From: Sphingomonas jinjuensis
GTDB lineage: Bacteria > Pseudomonadota > Alphaproteobacteria > Sphingomonadales > Sphingomonadaceae
Assembly: GCF_014197105.1 (NCBI RefSeq)
Contig: NZ_JACIEV010000004.1
Location: 260,784-324,783, forward strand
Length of the DNA: 64,000 bases
Reading direction: 5' to 3'
The notes under the pieces were generated by a model. The model searched no databases and was not told the origin of the DNA. It was given only the letters and a program-made list of their open reading frames with translations. The translations under genes and the position numbers were made by a program. Positions 55,886 to 64,000 of the stretch are shown piece by piece; the first letter of the stretch is position 1, and each line of letters opens with the position of its first letter.

Positions 55886-58800
55886 ATGAAGAACATGCAC
55901 ATGCTGCTCGCGACGACGGGCATCGCGCTCGCGGCCATCTCGGCGACGCCGGGCTGGGCGCAGACCGCACCGGCGCCCGCTGGCCAGATGACGGCTGACC
56001 AGGACGACGCCGCCGCCTCGACCGATACCAAGGCCGCGATCCAGACCGGCCGTACCGCCGGTGCGGAGGGCGGCGACGTCGTCGTCACCGGCACCCGCAT
56101 TGCCCGCCCGAACATCGCCTCGGCCGCGCCGATCACCTCGGTGACGATGACCGACATCCGCCAGCAGGGCGCGGTCAACGTCGAGGACGTGTTGAACCGC
56201 CTGCCCCAGGTCGCGCCCGACGCGCAGCAGAACTATCAGGATTCGGACGGCCGCCAGCGGCTGAAGCTGCGCAACCTCGGCTTCGAGCGCACGCTGGTGC
56301 TCATCGACGGTCAGCGCCTCGGCACGCAGAACGGCCAGGACACGGGCATCATCCCGACCTCGCTCATCCAGCGAATCGACATCCTCTCGGGCGGCGCCTC
56401 GTCGGTCTACGGCTCGGACGCGGTCGCCGGCGTCATCAACTTCGTCCTGCGCAAGGACTTCGACGGCATCGAGCTCAACACCAACTATAATTTCTACAAC
56501 CACCTCAACAAGACGAACATCGTCACGCCGCTGGCGCAGGCCAACGGCTTCACGCCGCGGCTCGGCCTGATCAACGACGGCGCCCGCGCCGACATCACCC
56601 TGACCGCGGGCAAGGGCTTCTTCGGCGACGCGCTGCACCTGACCGGCTTCGTCAACTATCGCCACACCGACCTGGTGCCCTATGGCAACCGCTCGACCTC
56701 GGCGTGCCAGCTCAACCAGTCGGTCAAGGACGGCCCGCTCAGCTGCCAGCTGTCGACCTACACGCCCAACGGCTTCGTCCAGCCGCTCAGCGGCGCCAAC
56801 AACGGGCGCAGCCTGGTCAACAATCCTGACGGCTCGCGCACCTTCGTGCCGTATGGCGCGGGCAATGCGGCCAACCCGTATAACGGCCTGTCCTACCAGC
56901 GCGCGAGCGAGCGGTGGAACGCCGGCGGCTTCGTCACGCTGAAGCTGTCCGACGCGTTCGAGGTCTATGGCAACGGGATCTGGTTCCGCGACAAGTCGAC
57001 CAACCCCTTCCCGACCCGCATCTACACCTATGGCGTGTTCGGCAGCTCGCCCTATCAGGTGAACTGCAACAACCCGTTCCTGTCAGCGTCGCAAGCGACG
57101 GCGATCTGCGGCGCGAATGCCGGTACCGGTACGCTGGCGCCGCTCGACGTGCGCTATCGCTTCGACAACTTCCCCGCGACGTCGGACACTTACATCAACC
57201 AGGGTGTCCGCGCGAACGCGGGCGTACGCGGCGACTTCGGCGGCGCGTGGCACTATGACATCGGCGGCGTCTATTCGCGCAACCAGCAGGATTACACGCC
57301 GGGCTTCTTCCCCGACGTCAACCGCATCAACAACTCGCTGAACGTCGTCAGCGTCAACGGCACGCCGACCTGCGCCGCGACCGTCGCCGGCACCGACCGC
57401 GCCTGCGTCCCCTTCGACGCGTTCCGTGCCGGCAACAACAACCAGGCGCTGTACAATTATCTGTTCACCGGCGCGCTCGGCACGTCGAAGAACGTCGGCA
57501 TCCTCTATGACGCCGTCGCCACCGTTAGCGGCGACCTCGGCAAATACGGCATCACCAGCCCGCTGGCGACGCAGGGCCTGGCCTTCGCGATCGGCGGCGA
57601 ATATCGCGAGGATCGCTTCTTCAGCACCGCCGACGCGCTGTACCGCGACCAGAACGGCGGCAGCGACATCGACCTCAACCAGCACGTCTGGGAAGGCAAC
57701 GTCGAGGTGCAGGCCCCGCTGGTCCAGGACCAGAGCTGGACGCATCTGCTCCAGCTGAACGGCGGCTATCGCCTGTCGAAGTACAACACCAATTCGCAGA
57801 AGTTCAGCACCTACAAGATCGAGGGCGTCTGGGCGCCGGTCGCCGACGTCACCTTCCGCGGTTCGTTCAACAAGGCGCAGCGCGCGCCGACCGTGGTCGA
57901 GATCAACCAGGCGCTGGGATCGAGCTACGGCCTGCAGGGCGGCTCGCAGAATGATTTCTGCGCGCCGGTACCGCGTGAGGTCGCCGATCCGGCGAACCCG
58001 GGCAAGACGATCACCGTCACGACCCCGCTCGCCTCGCGCGACGTGTGCCGCGCGACCGGGCTCGCCGACAATCTGTACGGCAGCGCGACGCTGCTGTGCC
58101 CCAACAACCAGTGCACCGTGCGCACCGGCGGCTTTGCGTCGATCGACCCCGAAACCGCCTATACCAAGACGTTCGGCGTCCTGCTGCAGCCGCGCTTCCT
58201 GCCGCGCTTCGTCTTCTCGGTGGATCGCTACCTGATCGATCTCAACGACTCGATCGGCTACAACGACTATAGCTACTACCAGCAGGGCTGCCTCGACAGC
58301 GGCGGGTCGAGCTTCTTCTGCTCGAACATCGTCCGCAACCCGGGCACCGGCACGCTGTACAGCACGCCCGCCAGCAACCCGACCACCGGCTTCATTCAGC
58401 AGGGCACGACCAACGCCTTCAAGAACAAGGCGCATGGCTGGGACTTCCAGGCCCAGTACGCGCTGCCGCTGGGTGGCGTCGGCCAGCTCGACTGGTCGTT
58501 CAACGGCTCGCTGACCACCTTTGCCGGTGGCCAGGATTCGCCGATCCAGCCCCCGCGCAACTGCGCCGGCTATTTCGGCAACGGCTGCGGCCAGCTGATC
58601 CCGAAGTGGGTGCACGGCCTGCTGACGACCTACTCCACGCCGGACAAGACGGTGTCGGTGACGCTCAACTGGCGCTATGTCGGCGCGCTGACCAACGCCA
58701 ACAACTCGGGTGATCCGGCGATCGGCGGCACCGCAGACCGGGCGCAGACCACCTTCGCCCGCATCGCGCCGCAGAGCTTCTTCGACCTGTCGATGACCTT

Positions 58801-58972
58801 CGCGATCGCCAAGTCGTTCCAGCTTCGCCTGATCGCGAACAACCTGCTCGACAAGGTGCCGCCGATCGTGGCGAATTCGTACAACATCAGCCTCGCGCGC
58901 AGTAACACCATCCCCCAGCGCTACGACGGCCTGGGTCGCCAGATCGGTATCGGCACGACGATCCGCTTCTGA
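55886..58972 (+). CDS. TonB-dependent receptor (Sphingomonas/Xanthomonas large type)
   Basis: About 1028 aa. Signal peptide (LLATTGIALAAISATPGWAQ), a short Ala/Asp-rich linker, the DVVVTGTRIARPNI TonB-box and plug (NVEDVLNRLPQVAPD, GGASSVYGSDAVAGVINFVL), then a beta-barrel ending in Ile-Arg-Phe. Several extracellular-loop Cys pairs are present (ACQLNQ...LSCQL, VNCNNP...AICGA). This class often imports oligosaccharides or peptides. Start at 55886 or nine bases later; ribosome-binding evidence does not decide. Flanked by nagE and an IclR/fucose mutarotase pair, so a glycan or fucosylated substrate is likely. Confidence 0.9.
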   Translation: MKNMHMLLATTGIALAAISATPGWAQTAPAPAGQMTADQDDAAASTDTKAAIQTGRTAGAEGGDVVVTGTRIARPNIASAAPITSVTMTDIRQQGAVNVEDVLNRLPQVAPDAQQNYQDSDGRQRLKLRNLGFERTLVLIDGQRLGTQNGQDTGIIPTSLIQRIDILSGGASSVYGSDAVAGVINFVLRKDFDGIELNTNYNFYNHLNKTNIVTPLAQANGFTPRLGLINDGARADITLTAGKGFFGDALHLTGFVNYRHTDLVPYGNRSTSACQLNQSVKDGPLSCQLSTYTPNGFVQPLSGANNGRSLVNNPDGSRTFVPYGAGNAANPYNGLSYQRASERWNAGGFVTLKLSDAFEVYGNGIWFRDKSTNPFPTRIYTYGVFGSSPYQVNCNNPFLSASQATAICGANAGTGTLAPLDVRYRFDNFPATSDTYINQGVRANAGVRGDFGGAWHYDIGGVYSRNQQDYTPGFFPDVNRINNSLNVVSVNGTPTCAATVAGTDRACVPFDAFRAGNNNQALYNYLFTGALGTSKNVGILYDAVATVSGDLGKYGITSPLATQGLAFAIGGEYREDRFFSTADALYRDQNGGSDIDLNQHVWEGNVEVQAPLVQDQSWTHLLQLNGGYRLSKYNTNSQKFSTYKIEGVWAPVADVTFRGSFNKAQRAPTVVEINQALGSSYGLQGGSQNDFCAPVPREVADPANPGKTITVTTPLASRDVCRATGLADNLYGSATLLCPNNQCTVRTGGFASIDPETAYTKTFGVLLQPRFLPRFVFSVDRYLIDLNDSIGYNDYSYYQQGCLDSGGSSFFCSNIVRNPGTGTLYSTPASNPTTGFIQQGTTNAFKNKAHGWDFQAQYALPLGGVGQLDWSFNGSLTTFAGGQDSPIQPPRNCAGYFGNGCGQLIPKWVHGLLTTYSTPDKTVSVTLNWRYVGALTNANNSGDPAIGGTADRAQTTFARIAPQSFFDLSMTFAIAKSFQLRLIANNLLDKVPPIVANSYNISLARSNTIPQRYDGLGRQIGIGTTIRF

Positions 58973-58980
58973 TCGGGTCG

Positions 58981-59018
58981 CCTGCCCGGGTTCCGTCGCC
59001 AGGCGGGACCCGGACAGG
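58981..59018 (+). terminator. GC-rich terminator after the second receptor gene
   Basis: CCTG-CCCGGGTTCC pairs with GGGACCCGG-A-CAGG around a 10-nt loop, with one or two mismatches, starting 8 bp past the receptor stop. A stem this long directly after a stop is a convincing end of transcript, though no T-run follows. Confidence 0.5.
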
Positions 59019-59065
59019 TGCCACCGTCATGACAACCGGGCCGGCGCCCGCTACGATGGCGACCG

Positions 59066-59926
59066 ATGCCTGCCCGCCCACCACTGTCTCGTGACAAGCC
59101 CGCCTCGCCGCCCACCTACAGCGCACCCGCGCTGGAAAAGGGCATCGATATCATCGAGTTGCTCGGCAGCGAGCCATTCGGGCTGACGATCACTGAAATC
59201 GCCCAGCGGCTCGGCCGCTCGATCAGCGAGCTGTTCCGCGTCGTCGTCGTCCTCGACCGTCGCGGCTGGCTGCACAAGGATGCGGCGAGCGATCGCTATC
59301 GCGTCACCTACAAGCTGCTCGAACTCGCCCATCGCGCCACCCCGGCGCAGGAGTTGACCCACACCGCCGCACCGCTGATGCACGCGCTCGCCACCGCGGC
59401 GATGCAGTCGTGCCACCTGGCCGTCGTCAACGGCACCCGCGGCCTGATCGTCGCACGCCAAGAAAGCCCCGGCGCCACCGGTTTCGCCGTCAGGCTGGGC
59501 ACCGAGATCGATCTGCTGACCAGCTGCTCGGGCCATGTCCTCCTCGCTTTCATGGACGACGAACGCCGTGCCGCCGCGGCCGATCGGTCGATCCCCGCCG
59601 GCCTCGCCAAGCGGCTCGCCACGGTACAGGCACAGGGTTATGAATCGATCCCCAGCGCGCGCATGGCCGGGGTGTCGGACTTGTCCTGCCCGATCTTCGG
59701 CTTCGATGGCCATGTCGTCGCCGCGCTGACCATCCCCTTCCTCGTCGCGATCGACGATGCGCCGCACCTGTCGATCGAGGACACGCTGGCATTGCTCAAA
59801 AGCACGACGACGCAGATTTCGACGCTGCTCGGCTGGTACGACCGCGACGAGGCGCCGACCGTCCCGCGCCTGTCCGTCGCCACCCCGCCTCGCCGCCGAC
59901 GCACCTCGACGCTCAAGGCCGACTGA
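59066..59926 (+). CDS. IclR family transcriptional regulator
   Basis: 286 aa. A winged helix-turn-helix at about 20-80 (ALEKGIDIIELLGSEPFGLTITEIAQRLGRSISELFRVVVVLDRRGW) is followed by the IclR effector domain (TSCSGHVLLAFM, QGYESIPSARMAGVSDLSCPIFGFDG). The terminus is basic. It overlaps the mutarotase gene by one base (TGATG), so it likely controls fucose or rhamnose use and perhaps the adjacent receptor. No target sequence could be assigned. ATG at 59066 lacks a strong ribosome-binding site. Confidence 0.9.
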   Translation: MPARPPLSRDKPASPPTYSAPALEKGIDIIELLGSEPFGLTITEIAQRLGRSISELFRVVVVLDRRGWLHKDAASDRYRVTYKLLELAHRATPAQELTHTAAPLMHALATAAMQSCHLAVVNGTRGLIVARQESPGATGFAVRLGTEIDLLTSCSGHVLLAFMDDERRAAAADRSIPAGLAKRLATVQAQGYESIPSARMAGVSDLSCPIFGFDGHVVAALTIPFLVAIDDAPHLSIEDTLALLKSTTTQISTLLGWYDRDEAPTVPRLSVATPPRRRRTSTLKAD

Positions 59927-60255
59927 TGCCGCGCCACGTCCTGACGCTCGACCTGAAGGACGACCCCGCGCTGATCGCTGCCTATGACGAGCACCACCGT
60001 GCCGTCTGGCCGGAGATCGAGGCATCGATCCTGGCATCGGGCATCCACACGATGACGATCCATCGCCTGGGCACGCGGCTGGTCATGATACTCGACGTCG
60101 CCCACGGCTTCAGTTTCGCCCGCAAGGCCGCCGCCGACGCCGCCGATCCCGTGGTGCAGCGTTGGGAGGCGCTGATGGCGCGCTTCCAGGACGTGGCCCA
60201 CGACGGGGCGAAATGGCGGGAGATGGAAGAGATCTACCGCCTCGGCGGCATCTAA
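59926..60255 (+). CDS. L-rhamnose/L-fucose-type mutarotase (RhaM family)
   Basis: 109 aa, the full length of the family, with AYDEHHRAVWPEIEASI, IHTMTIHRLGTRLVMIL and a C-terminal KWREMEEIYRLGG. These dimeric alpha/beta proteins interconvert anomers of L-rhamnose. In bacteria with oxidative L-fucose pathways a member of this family is used as an L-fucose mutarotase (type 2), which fits the fucosidase/fucose genes in this window. Translationally coupled to the IclR gene. Confidence 0.9.
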   Translation: MPRHVLTLDLKDDPALIAAYDEHHRAVWPEIEASILASGIHTMTIHRLGTRLVMILDVAHGFSFARKAAADAADPVVQRWEALMARFQDVAHDGAKWREMEEIYRLGGI

Positions 60256-60272
60256 CCCTGCCCGCCTACAAA

Positions 60273-60354
60273 CCGTTCGTCCTGAGCGAAGTCGAAGGAC
60301 GTGCCCCGGCGACACGCCCAAACCACGTGCTTCTACTGCGCTCAGCACGAACGG
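60273..60354. repeat. Large dispersed inverted repeat
   Basis: Two 31-nt arms (60273-60303 and 60324-60354), complementary at 27 of 31 positions, flank a 20-nt spacer. The core resembles the CCTGAGCGAAGTCGAAGG motif that recurs between genes of many sphingomonads. It occupies the gap between the mutarotase and the convergent peptidase gene and may end both transcripts. Confidence 0.7.
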
Positions 60355-60383
60355 GACGTGGGGCGGGCCATTTCCCCCATCCC

Positions 60384-61745
60384 CTACCCCGCCACGAACA
60401 ACCGATCGCTCGCCAGCCATAACGGCGGCAGGCACAGCGGGATCGACGACAGCGGCAGCACCGCCTCCGCCATCTCCACCCCCAGCTCGTCACGCACGAA
60501 GCGGCGCCGCGCCTCGATCCGCTGCCACACCGCCGGATATCGGGAGGCCAGTTCGGCGCGCAGCGTCGCATCGGCCAGCACCACGCTATCCTCGCAATTG
60601 AGCGCCCAGCCATCGGGCATCGGCGTCGGGATCACGTCGACCTGGACGTGCATCCCCGAACGCAGCCGCGCGGTCGACCCGGGCCGTACCGGCGTATTCG
60701 ACCATTCCTCATGCCCGGTCAGATGCCCGGGATTGAGCAGTGAGCGCAGCCGCCCCTCGGCCAGCTTTCCCACCACCGCATCGTGCAGCGTCCCACCCTC
60801 GACGCCGATGTCGGCGACGCGATACCATTCGATCAGCCCCGCGAAATAGCCAGCCGCCAGGCCGACGAAATCGTCGTTGTCGTCGTCGACCAGTCCCGCG
60901 CGCGCGGTCAGCCCGCCCCACAGGCCGACCGCGGTCGACGCGCCGTCGCCCTTGGCGATACGCCGCCAGCCGGGGCTCGCCAGCCCGATCACCGATCCAC
61001 CCGCGGCATCGCCCGTCGCCATCATCGTGTGGACGTTGAGCGGTTCGCCGCGATACGCCATCCGCGCCGCCGCCTGCATCTCGGTATCGCCGGGCCGCAC
61101 GCCGCTGACGATGTCCCACACCATCGACGATCCGCGCGCCGCCGCCGCCTCGAACACCGCGATCTGGTCGGCGTCGATGATCGACCGCTGCCCGGTTTCG
61201 GGATGCAGCAGCACCTCGGTCCGGTCGATCACGCCTTGCGCCCCGACGACCCGTTCGATCGCGCGCAGATAGGCGGCGGGGATGAAACCGGGTGCGGTGT
61301 CGCCGTCCGCCTCTTCGGGCTCCAGATATTTCCACCCCACCACGCCGACGCTCGCCCCCGGTCGCAGCCCCGCTTCGTGCAGCACCTCGCTCAACCGCGG
61401 CGCGGCGGTGCGATCCTGCCCCATCAGGCTCATGGTCTGCGACAGCAGGAGCGTGACGCCCGGCAGCGGCGAGCGCGCGGCATAGGACAGGCACTCGTTG
61501 CCGGTCACGATCACCCGCTGGCCCGCCGGCCCCAGCAGCAGCAGCGCCTCCTCGAACCGCGGCTCGAAGCCCGACAGGAACATGACGTTGGCCAGATGCT
61601 CGCGGTCGGCATAGACTGCCAGCCACTCGGTCCCGGCCGCCCGCAGCGCTGCGTCGCATCGCGCCGTGTAAAGCGCGCCGGTCAGCGTCGGTGGCTCGTT
61701 GATGGGGCCGAAATCGGGAATGGACAGCTGGCGCAACCGCGGCAT
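60384..61745 (-). CDS. M24-family peptidase-like protein, possibly degenerate
   Basis: 453 aa. The N-terminal creatinase-type domain (ADREHLANVMFLSGFEPRFEEALLLLGP) and a pita-bread C-terminal domain place it in the aminopeptidase P/M24 fold. A His-containing GHLTGHEEW and Glu in LNCEDSVVL stand where later metal ligands belong. The usual first Asp pair (D-x-G...SD-x-TR) is not evident, so metal binding and catalysis are in doubt. ATG at 61745 (third of three in a row) is chosen because GGAG then lies 6 nt upstream. It diverges from the acylase gene. Confidence 0.75.
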   Translation of the reverse strand: MPRLRQLSIPDFGPINEPPTLTGALYTARCDAALRAAGTEWLAVYADREHLANVMFLSGFEPRFEEALLLLGPAGQRVIVTGNECLSYAARSPLPGVTLLLSQTMSLMGQDRTAAPRLSEVLHEAGLRPGASVGVVGWKYLEPEEADGDTAPGFIPAAYLRAIERVVGAQGVIDRTEVLLHPETGQRSIIDADQIAVFEAAAARGSSMVWDIVSGVRPGDTEMQAAARMAYRGEPLNVHTMMATGDAAGGSVIGLASPGWRRIAKGDGASTAVGLWGGLTARAGLVDDDNDDFVGLAAGYFAGLIEWYRVADIGVEGGTLHDAVVGKLAEGRLRSLLNPGHLTGHEEWSNTPVRPGSTARLRSGMHVQVDVIPTPMPDGWALNCEDSVVLADATLRAELASRYPAVWQRIEARRRFVRDELGVEMAEAVLPLSSIPLCLPPLWLASDRLFVAG

Positions 61746-61807
61746 CATCATCTCCTGCTTGTGCCATCAGATAATATATGACTTATTGGCCGAGACAAGG
61801 AGGCATG
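61746..61807. promoter_or_regulatory. Short divergent promoter gap
   Basis: 62 bp containing an AT-rich core (AGATAATATATGACTTATTGG) between the peptidase and acylase genes. It ends in AAGGAGG, a strong ribosome-binding site for the acylase. Both promoters must overlap in this space. Confidence 0.45.
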
Positions 61808-64000
61808 ATGCGTCGAACGATCCTGGCCGCGATGATGAGCACGATGATCCCGGCAGGCGCGCTCGCCGCGCCATCTGCAAGCGCTCGCGACGTCGGCATC
61901 GTCCGCGATCGCTGGGGAATCGCCCACATCCACGGCCGCACCGACGCCGACGCCGTCTATGGCATGATGTACGCGCAGGCGGAGGACGACCTGCCCCGGA
62001 TCGAGCGCAACTATCTCGTCGCGCTCGGCCGCCTGGCCGAAGTGGAGGGGGACAAGGCGATCTGGCAGGACCTGCGTCAGCGTCTGTTCGTCGATCCCGC
62101 CGCACTCCCTGCCGAATATGCCAAGAGCCCCGCGTGGCTGCGCACGCTGATGGATGCCTGGGCGGCAGGCCTCAACGCCTATCTCGCCGATCATCCCGGC
62201 GCCGGCCGCGGCATCACCCGCTACGAGCCCTGGATGGCGCTGGCCTTTTCCGAAGGCAGCATCGGCGGCGACATCGAGCGCGGCGTCGACCTAAAGGCGC
62301 TCCAGGCCTTCTACGACCGCACGCCCGCGACCGCCGCGACGTCGGCACCGCTGCGGCTTGCCGACGCCGGCCGCCTCATCGAGCCCAAGGGATCGAACGG
62401 CATCGCCATCGGCCCGTCGCGGACCGCCGACGGTCACGCGCTCCTGTGGATCAACCCGCACACGTCCTTCTTCTTCCGTGCCGAGCAGCAGGTGACCAGC
62501 GACGCCGGGCTCGACGTCTATGGCGCCGCGACCTGGGGCCAGTTCTTCGTCTACCAGGGGTTCAATCGCCGTCTCGGCTGGATGCACACGTCGAGCGGCG
62601 TCGACAATATCGACGAGTTCAGCGTCGAGGTACGGCGCAACGGCACCGGCTGGACCTATCGCTACGGCAACGAATGGCGCCCGGTCCGCACCCGCCAGAC
62701 GACCATCGCCTATCGCCGCGCCGACGGCGCCATGGCCAGCCGCAGCTTCACCATCCTGTCGACGCATCACGGCCCGATCATCCGCGCCGAGAACGGCCGC
62801 TGGGTCGCGGTCGCGATGCTCAACAACCCGCGCCCCGCGCTCGAGCAGAGCTTCCTGCGCACCCGCGCGACCAGCCTTGCCGACTATCTGGCAATCGCCG
62901 ATCGCAAGGCGAACTCGTCGAACAACACCATCTTCGCGAGCGCCGATGGCACCATCGCCTATCTCCATCCGCAATTCGTGCCGATCCGCGACGACCGCTT
63001 CGACTACACCCGCACCGTCGACGGCAGCGATCCCGCGACCGACTGGAAGGGGCTGCACAAGCTGTCCGACCTGCCCCAGGTCGTACGCCCCGGCAGCGGC
63101 TGGATCGCGAATACCAACAACGCGCCCTGGACCGCCGCCGGCGCCGACAGCCCCAAGGCGGCGTCCTTCCCCCGCTACATGGACCAGCTCGGCGAGAACC
63201 CACGCGGCATCCATGCCGCCTTGCTGCTGAAGGACGCCAAGGACCTGACGCCGCTCGCCTTGCGCGATCTCGCCTTCGACAGCTTCCTGCCGCTCTTCGC
63301 CGAACAGATCCCCCTGCTCGACCGCGGCGTGGCGGCGCTCCCGGCCGGCGACCCGCGCCGCCAGCGCCTCGCCGCGCCGCTCGCCATGCTCGACGGCTGG
63401 GACCGGCGCTGGTCGGCGACGTCGCAGCCGACCTCGCTCGCGGTCTATTGGGGCGAGGCGCTGTGGACGAGCGAGGGTCCGAAGGCCGCCGCCGCCAACA
63501 TGCCGATCTTCCAGTGGCTCACGGAGCGCTCCACCGACGCCGCGCGTGTCGAGGCGCTCGATGCTGCGGTCACGCGGATGACGCGCGAGCAGGGCAGCTG
63601 GCGCGTCGCCTGGGGCTCGATCAACCGCTTCCAACGGCTGTCGGGCGCGATCAAGGCGCGGTTCGACGATCGCGGCCCCAGCCTGTCCGTGCCCTTCACC
63701 TCGGGCAATTTCGGGTCGCTCGCCTCGTTCGGCGTCGAGCGCCAGCCGGGCACGCGCTGCTTCTACGGCACCAGCGGCAACAGCTTCGTCGCCGTCGTCG
63801 AGTTCGGCCCGACGATCCGCGCCTGGGCGATTTCCGCTGGCGGCGAAAACGGTGACCCCGCCTCACCGCACTTCACCGACCAGGCGCGCCGCTACACCAC
63901 CGGCGACCTGCGCCCGATCCTGCTCGATGCGAAGGATCTGGCGGGGCTGAAGAGCTATCATCCCGGCGAATCTCGTCCGGCCGGTCCCGTGACGAAGGTC
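61808..64000 (+). CDS. Penicillin acylase family Ntn hydrolase (3' end outside window)
   Basis: Open to the right edge, 731 residues visible. Signal peptide (RRTILAAMMSTMIPAGALAA), an alpha chain with VGIVRDRWGIAHIHGRTDADAVYGMMYAQAEDDL, and the processing site Gly195-Ser196 in EPKGSNGIAIGPSRT, where Ser becomes the N-terminal nucleophile of the beta chain. INPHTSFFFRAEQ, HHGPII and NTNNAPW follow as in family members. These periplasmic enzymes hydrolyse amide bonds of beta-lactams, acyl-homoserine lactones or other acyl amides; the substrate here is unknown. ATG at 61808 is preferred to the adjacent one at 61805 by spacing to AAGGAGG. Confidence 0.92.
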   Translation, partial: MRRTILAAMMSTMIPAGALAAPSASARDVGIVRDRWGIAHIHGRTDADAVYGMMYAQAEDDLPRIERNYLVALGRLAEVEGDKAIWQDLRQRLFVDPAALPAEYAKSPAWLRTLMDAWAAGLNAYLADHPGAGRGITRYEPWMALAFSEGSIGGDIERGVDLKALQAFYDRTPATAATSAPLRLADAGRLIEPKGSNGIAIGPSRTADGHALLWINPHTSFFFRAEQQVTSDAGLDVYGAATWGQFFVYQGFNRRLGWMHTSSGVDNIDEFSVEVRRNGTGWTYRYGNEWRPVRTRQTTIAYRRADGAMASRSFTILSTHHGPIIRAENGRWVAVAMLNNPRPALEQSFLRTRATSLADYLAIADRKANSSNNTIFASADGTIAYLHPQFVPIRDDRFDYTRTVDGSDPATDWKGLHKLSDLPQVVRPGSGWIANTNNAPWTAAGADSPKAASFPRYMDQLGENPRGIHAALLLKDAKDLTPLALRDLAFDSFLPLFAEQIPLLDRGVAALPAGDPRRQRLAAPLAMLDGWDRRWSATSQPTSLAVYWGEALWTSEGPKAAAANMPIFQWLTERSTDAARVEALDAAVTRMTREQGSWRVAWGSINRFQRLSGAIKARFDDRGPSLSVPFTSGNFGSLASFGVERQPGTRCFYGTSGNSFVAVVEFGPTIRAWAISAGGENGDPASPHFTDQARRYTTGDLRPILLDAKDLAGLKSYHPGESRPAGPVTKV

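Overview
The window is GC-rich (most coding regions show strong G/C at codon third positions) and looks like a chromosomal segment of a sphingomonad (Sphingomonadaceae-type alphaproteobacterium). The reasons are the PEPxxWA-type PEP-CTERM protein, the long TonB-dependent receptors, the glycoside-hydrolase islands, a CtrA-type TTAA-N7-TTAA box and the sphingomonad-style dispersed palindromes. The genus is an inference; no rRNA or tRNA gene was found to anchor it.

Region 1 (1-8.3 kb). The N-terminal part of a large MscS-like mechanosensitive channel is cut by the left edge. It is followed by a leftward trio (Wzy-type polymerase, GT4 glycosyltransferase, WcaF-like acetyltransferase) and, divergent from it, a rightward trio of GT4 glycosyltransferases joined by 4-nt overlaps. 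Region 2 (8.3-17.9 kb) reads leftward: outer-membrane export lipoprotein (Wza/GumB type), Wzc-type tyrosine autokinase, Gmd and Fcl (GDP-L-fucose synthesis), WcaI-like glycosyltransferase and Wzx flippase. After a possible terminator comes a phage-flavoured pair, a 144-aa beta-rich protein and an SGNH hydrolase. Together these encode a Wzx/Wzy-dependent, probably fucose-containing exopolysaccharide that resembles the colanic-acid pathway. No priming glycosyltransferase is present in the window.

Region 3 (18-22.6 kb) reads rightward: an O-antigen-ligase-family membrane protein, an EPS-associated anchored protein, a PEP-CTERM surface protein behind a perfect CtrA box, and two micro-membrane proteins. 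A gene-poor, palindrome-rich stretch and a small proline-rich secreted protein on the other strand follow. A pirin and a SleB-type cell-wall hydrolase are housekeeping-like fillers at 22.9-24.4 kb.

Region 4 (24.4-45.4 kb) is a long leftward glycan-utilisation locus. A TonB-dependent receptor is followed by six glycosidases with start/stop overlaps: GH20 hexosaminidase, GH2 beta-mannosidase, GH3 beta-xylosidase-like, GH92 alpha-mannosidase, an unclassified lipoprotein/secreted glycosidase, and a GH29 alpha-L-fucosidase. Then come the L-fucose oxidative pathway (two SDR dehydrogenases, L-fuconate dehydratase) and a FucP permease. Fucosidase, xylosidase, alpha- and beta-mannosidase and hexosaminidase are together what is needed to dismantle a plant-type complex N-glycan.

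Region 5 (45.8-55.7 kb) is the divergent nag operon: GntR/HutC regulator, NagB-II, NagA, a GH2 beta-galactosidase, a fused EIIA-HPr-EI phosphotransferase and a GlcNAc-type EIICB with a second, cysteine-less IIB domain. Two nearly identical sequences in the divergent TonB/GntR promoter region are candidate operators linking regions 4 and 5. Region 6 (55.9-60.3 kb) adds a second TonB receptor, an IclR regulator and an L-rhamnose/L-fucose-type mutarotase. The right end holds a dispersed inverted repeat, an M24-like peptidase lacking recognisable first metal ligands, and the 5' part of a penicillin-acylase-family (Ntn) hydrolase cut by the right edge.
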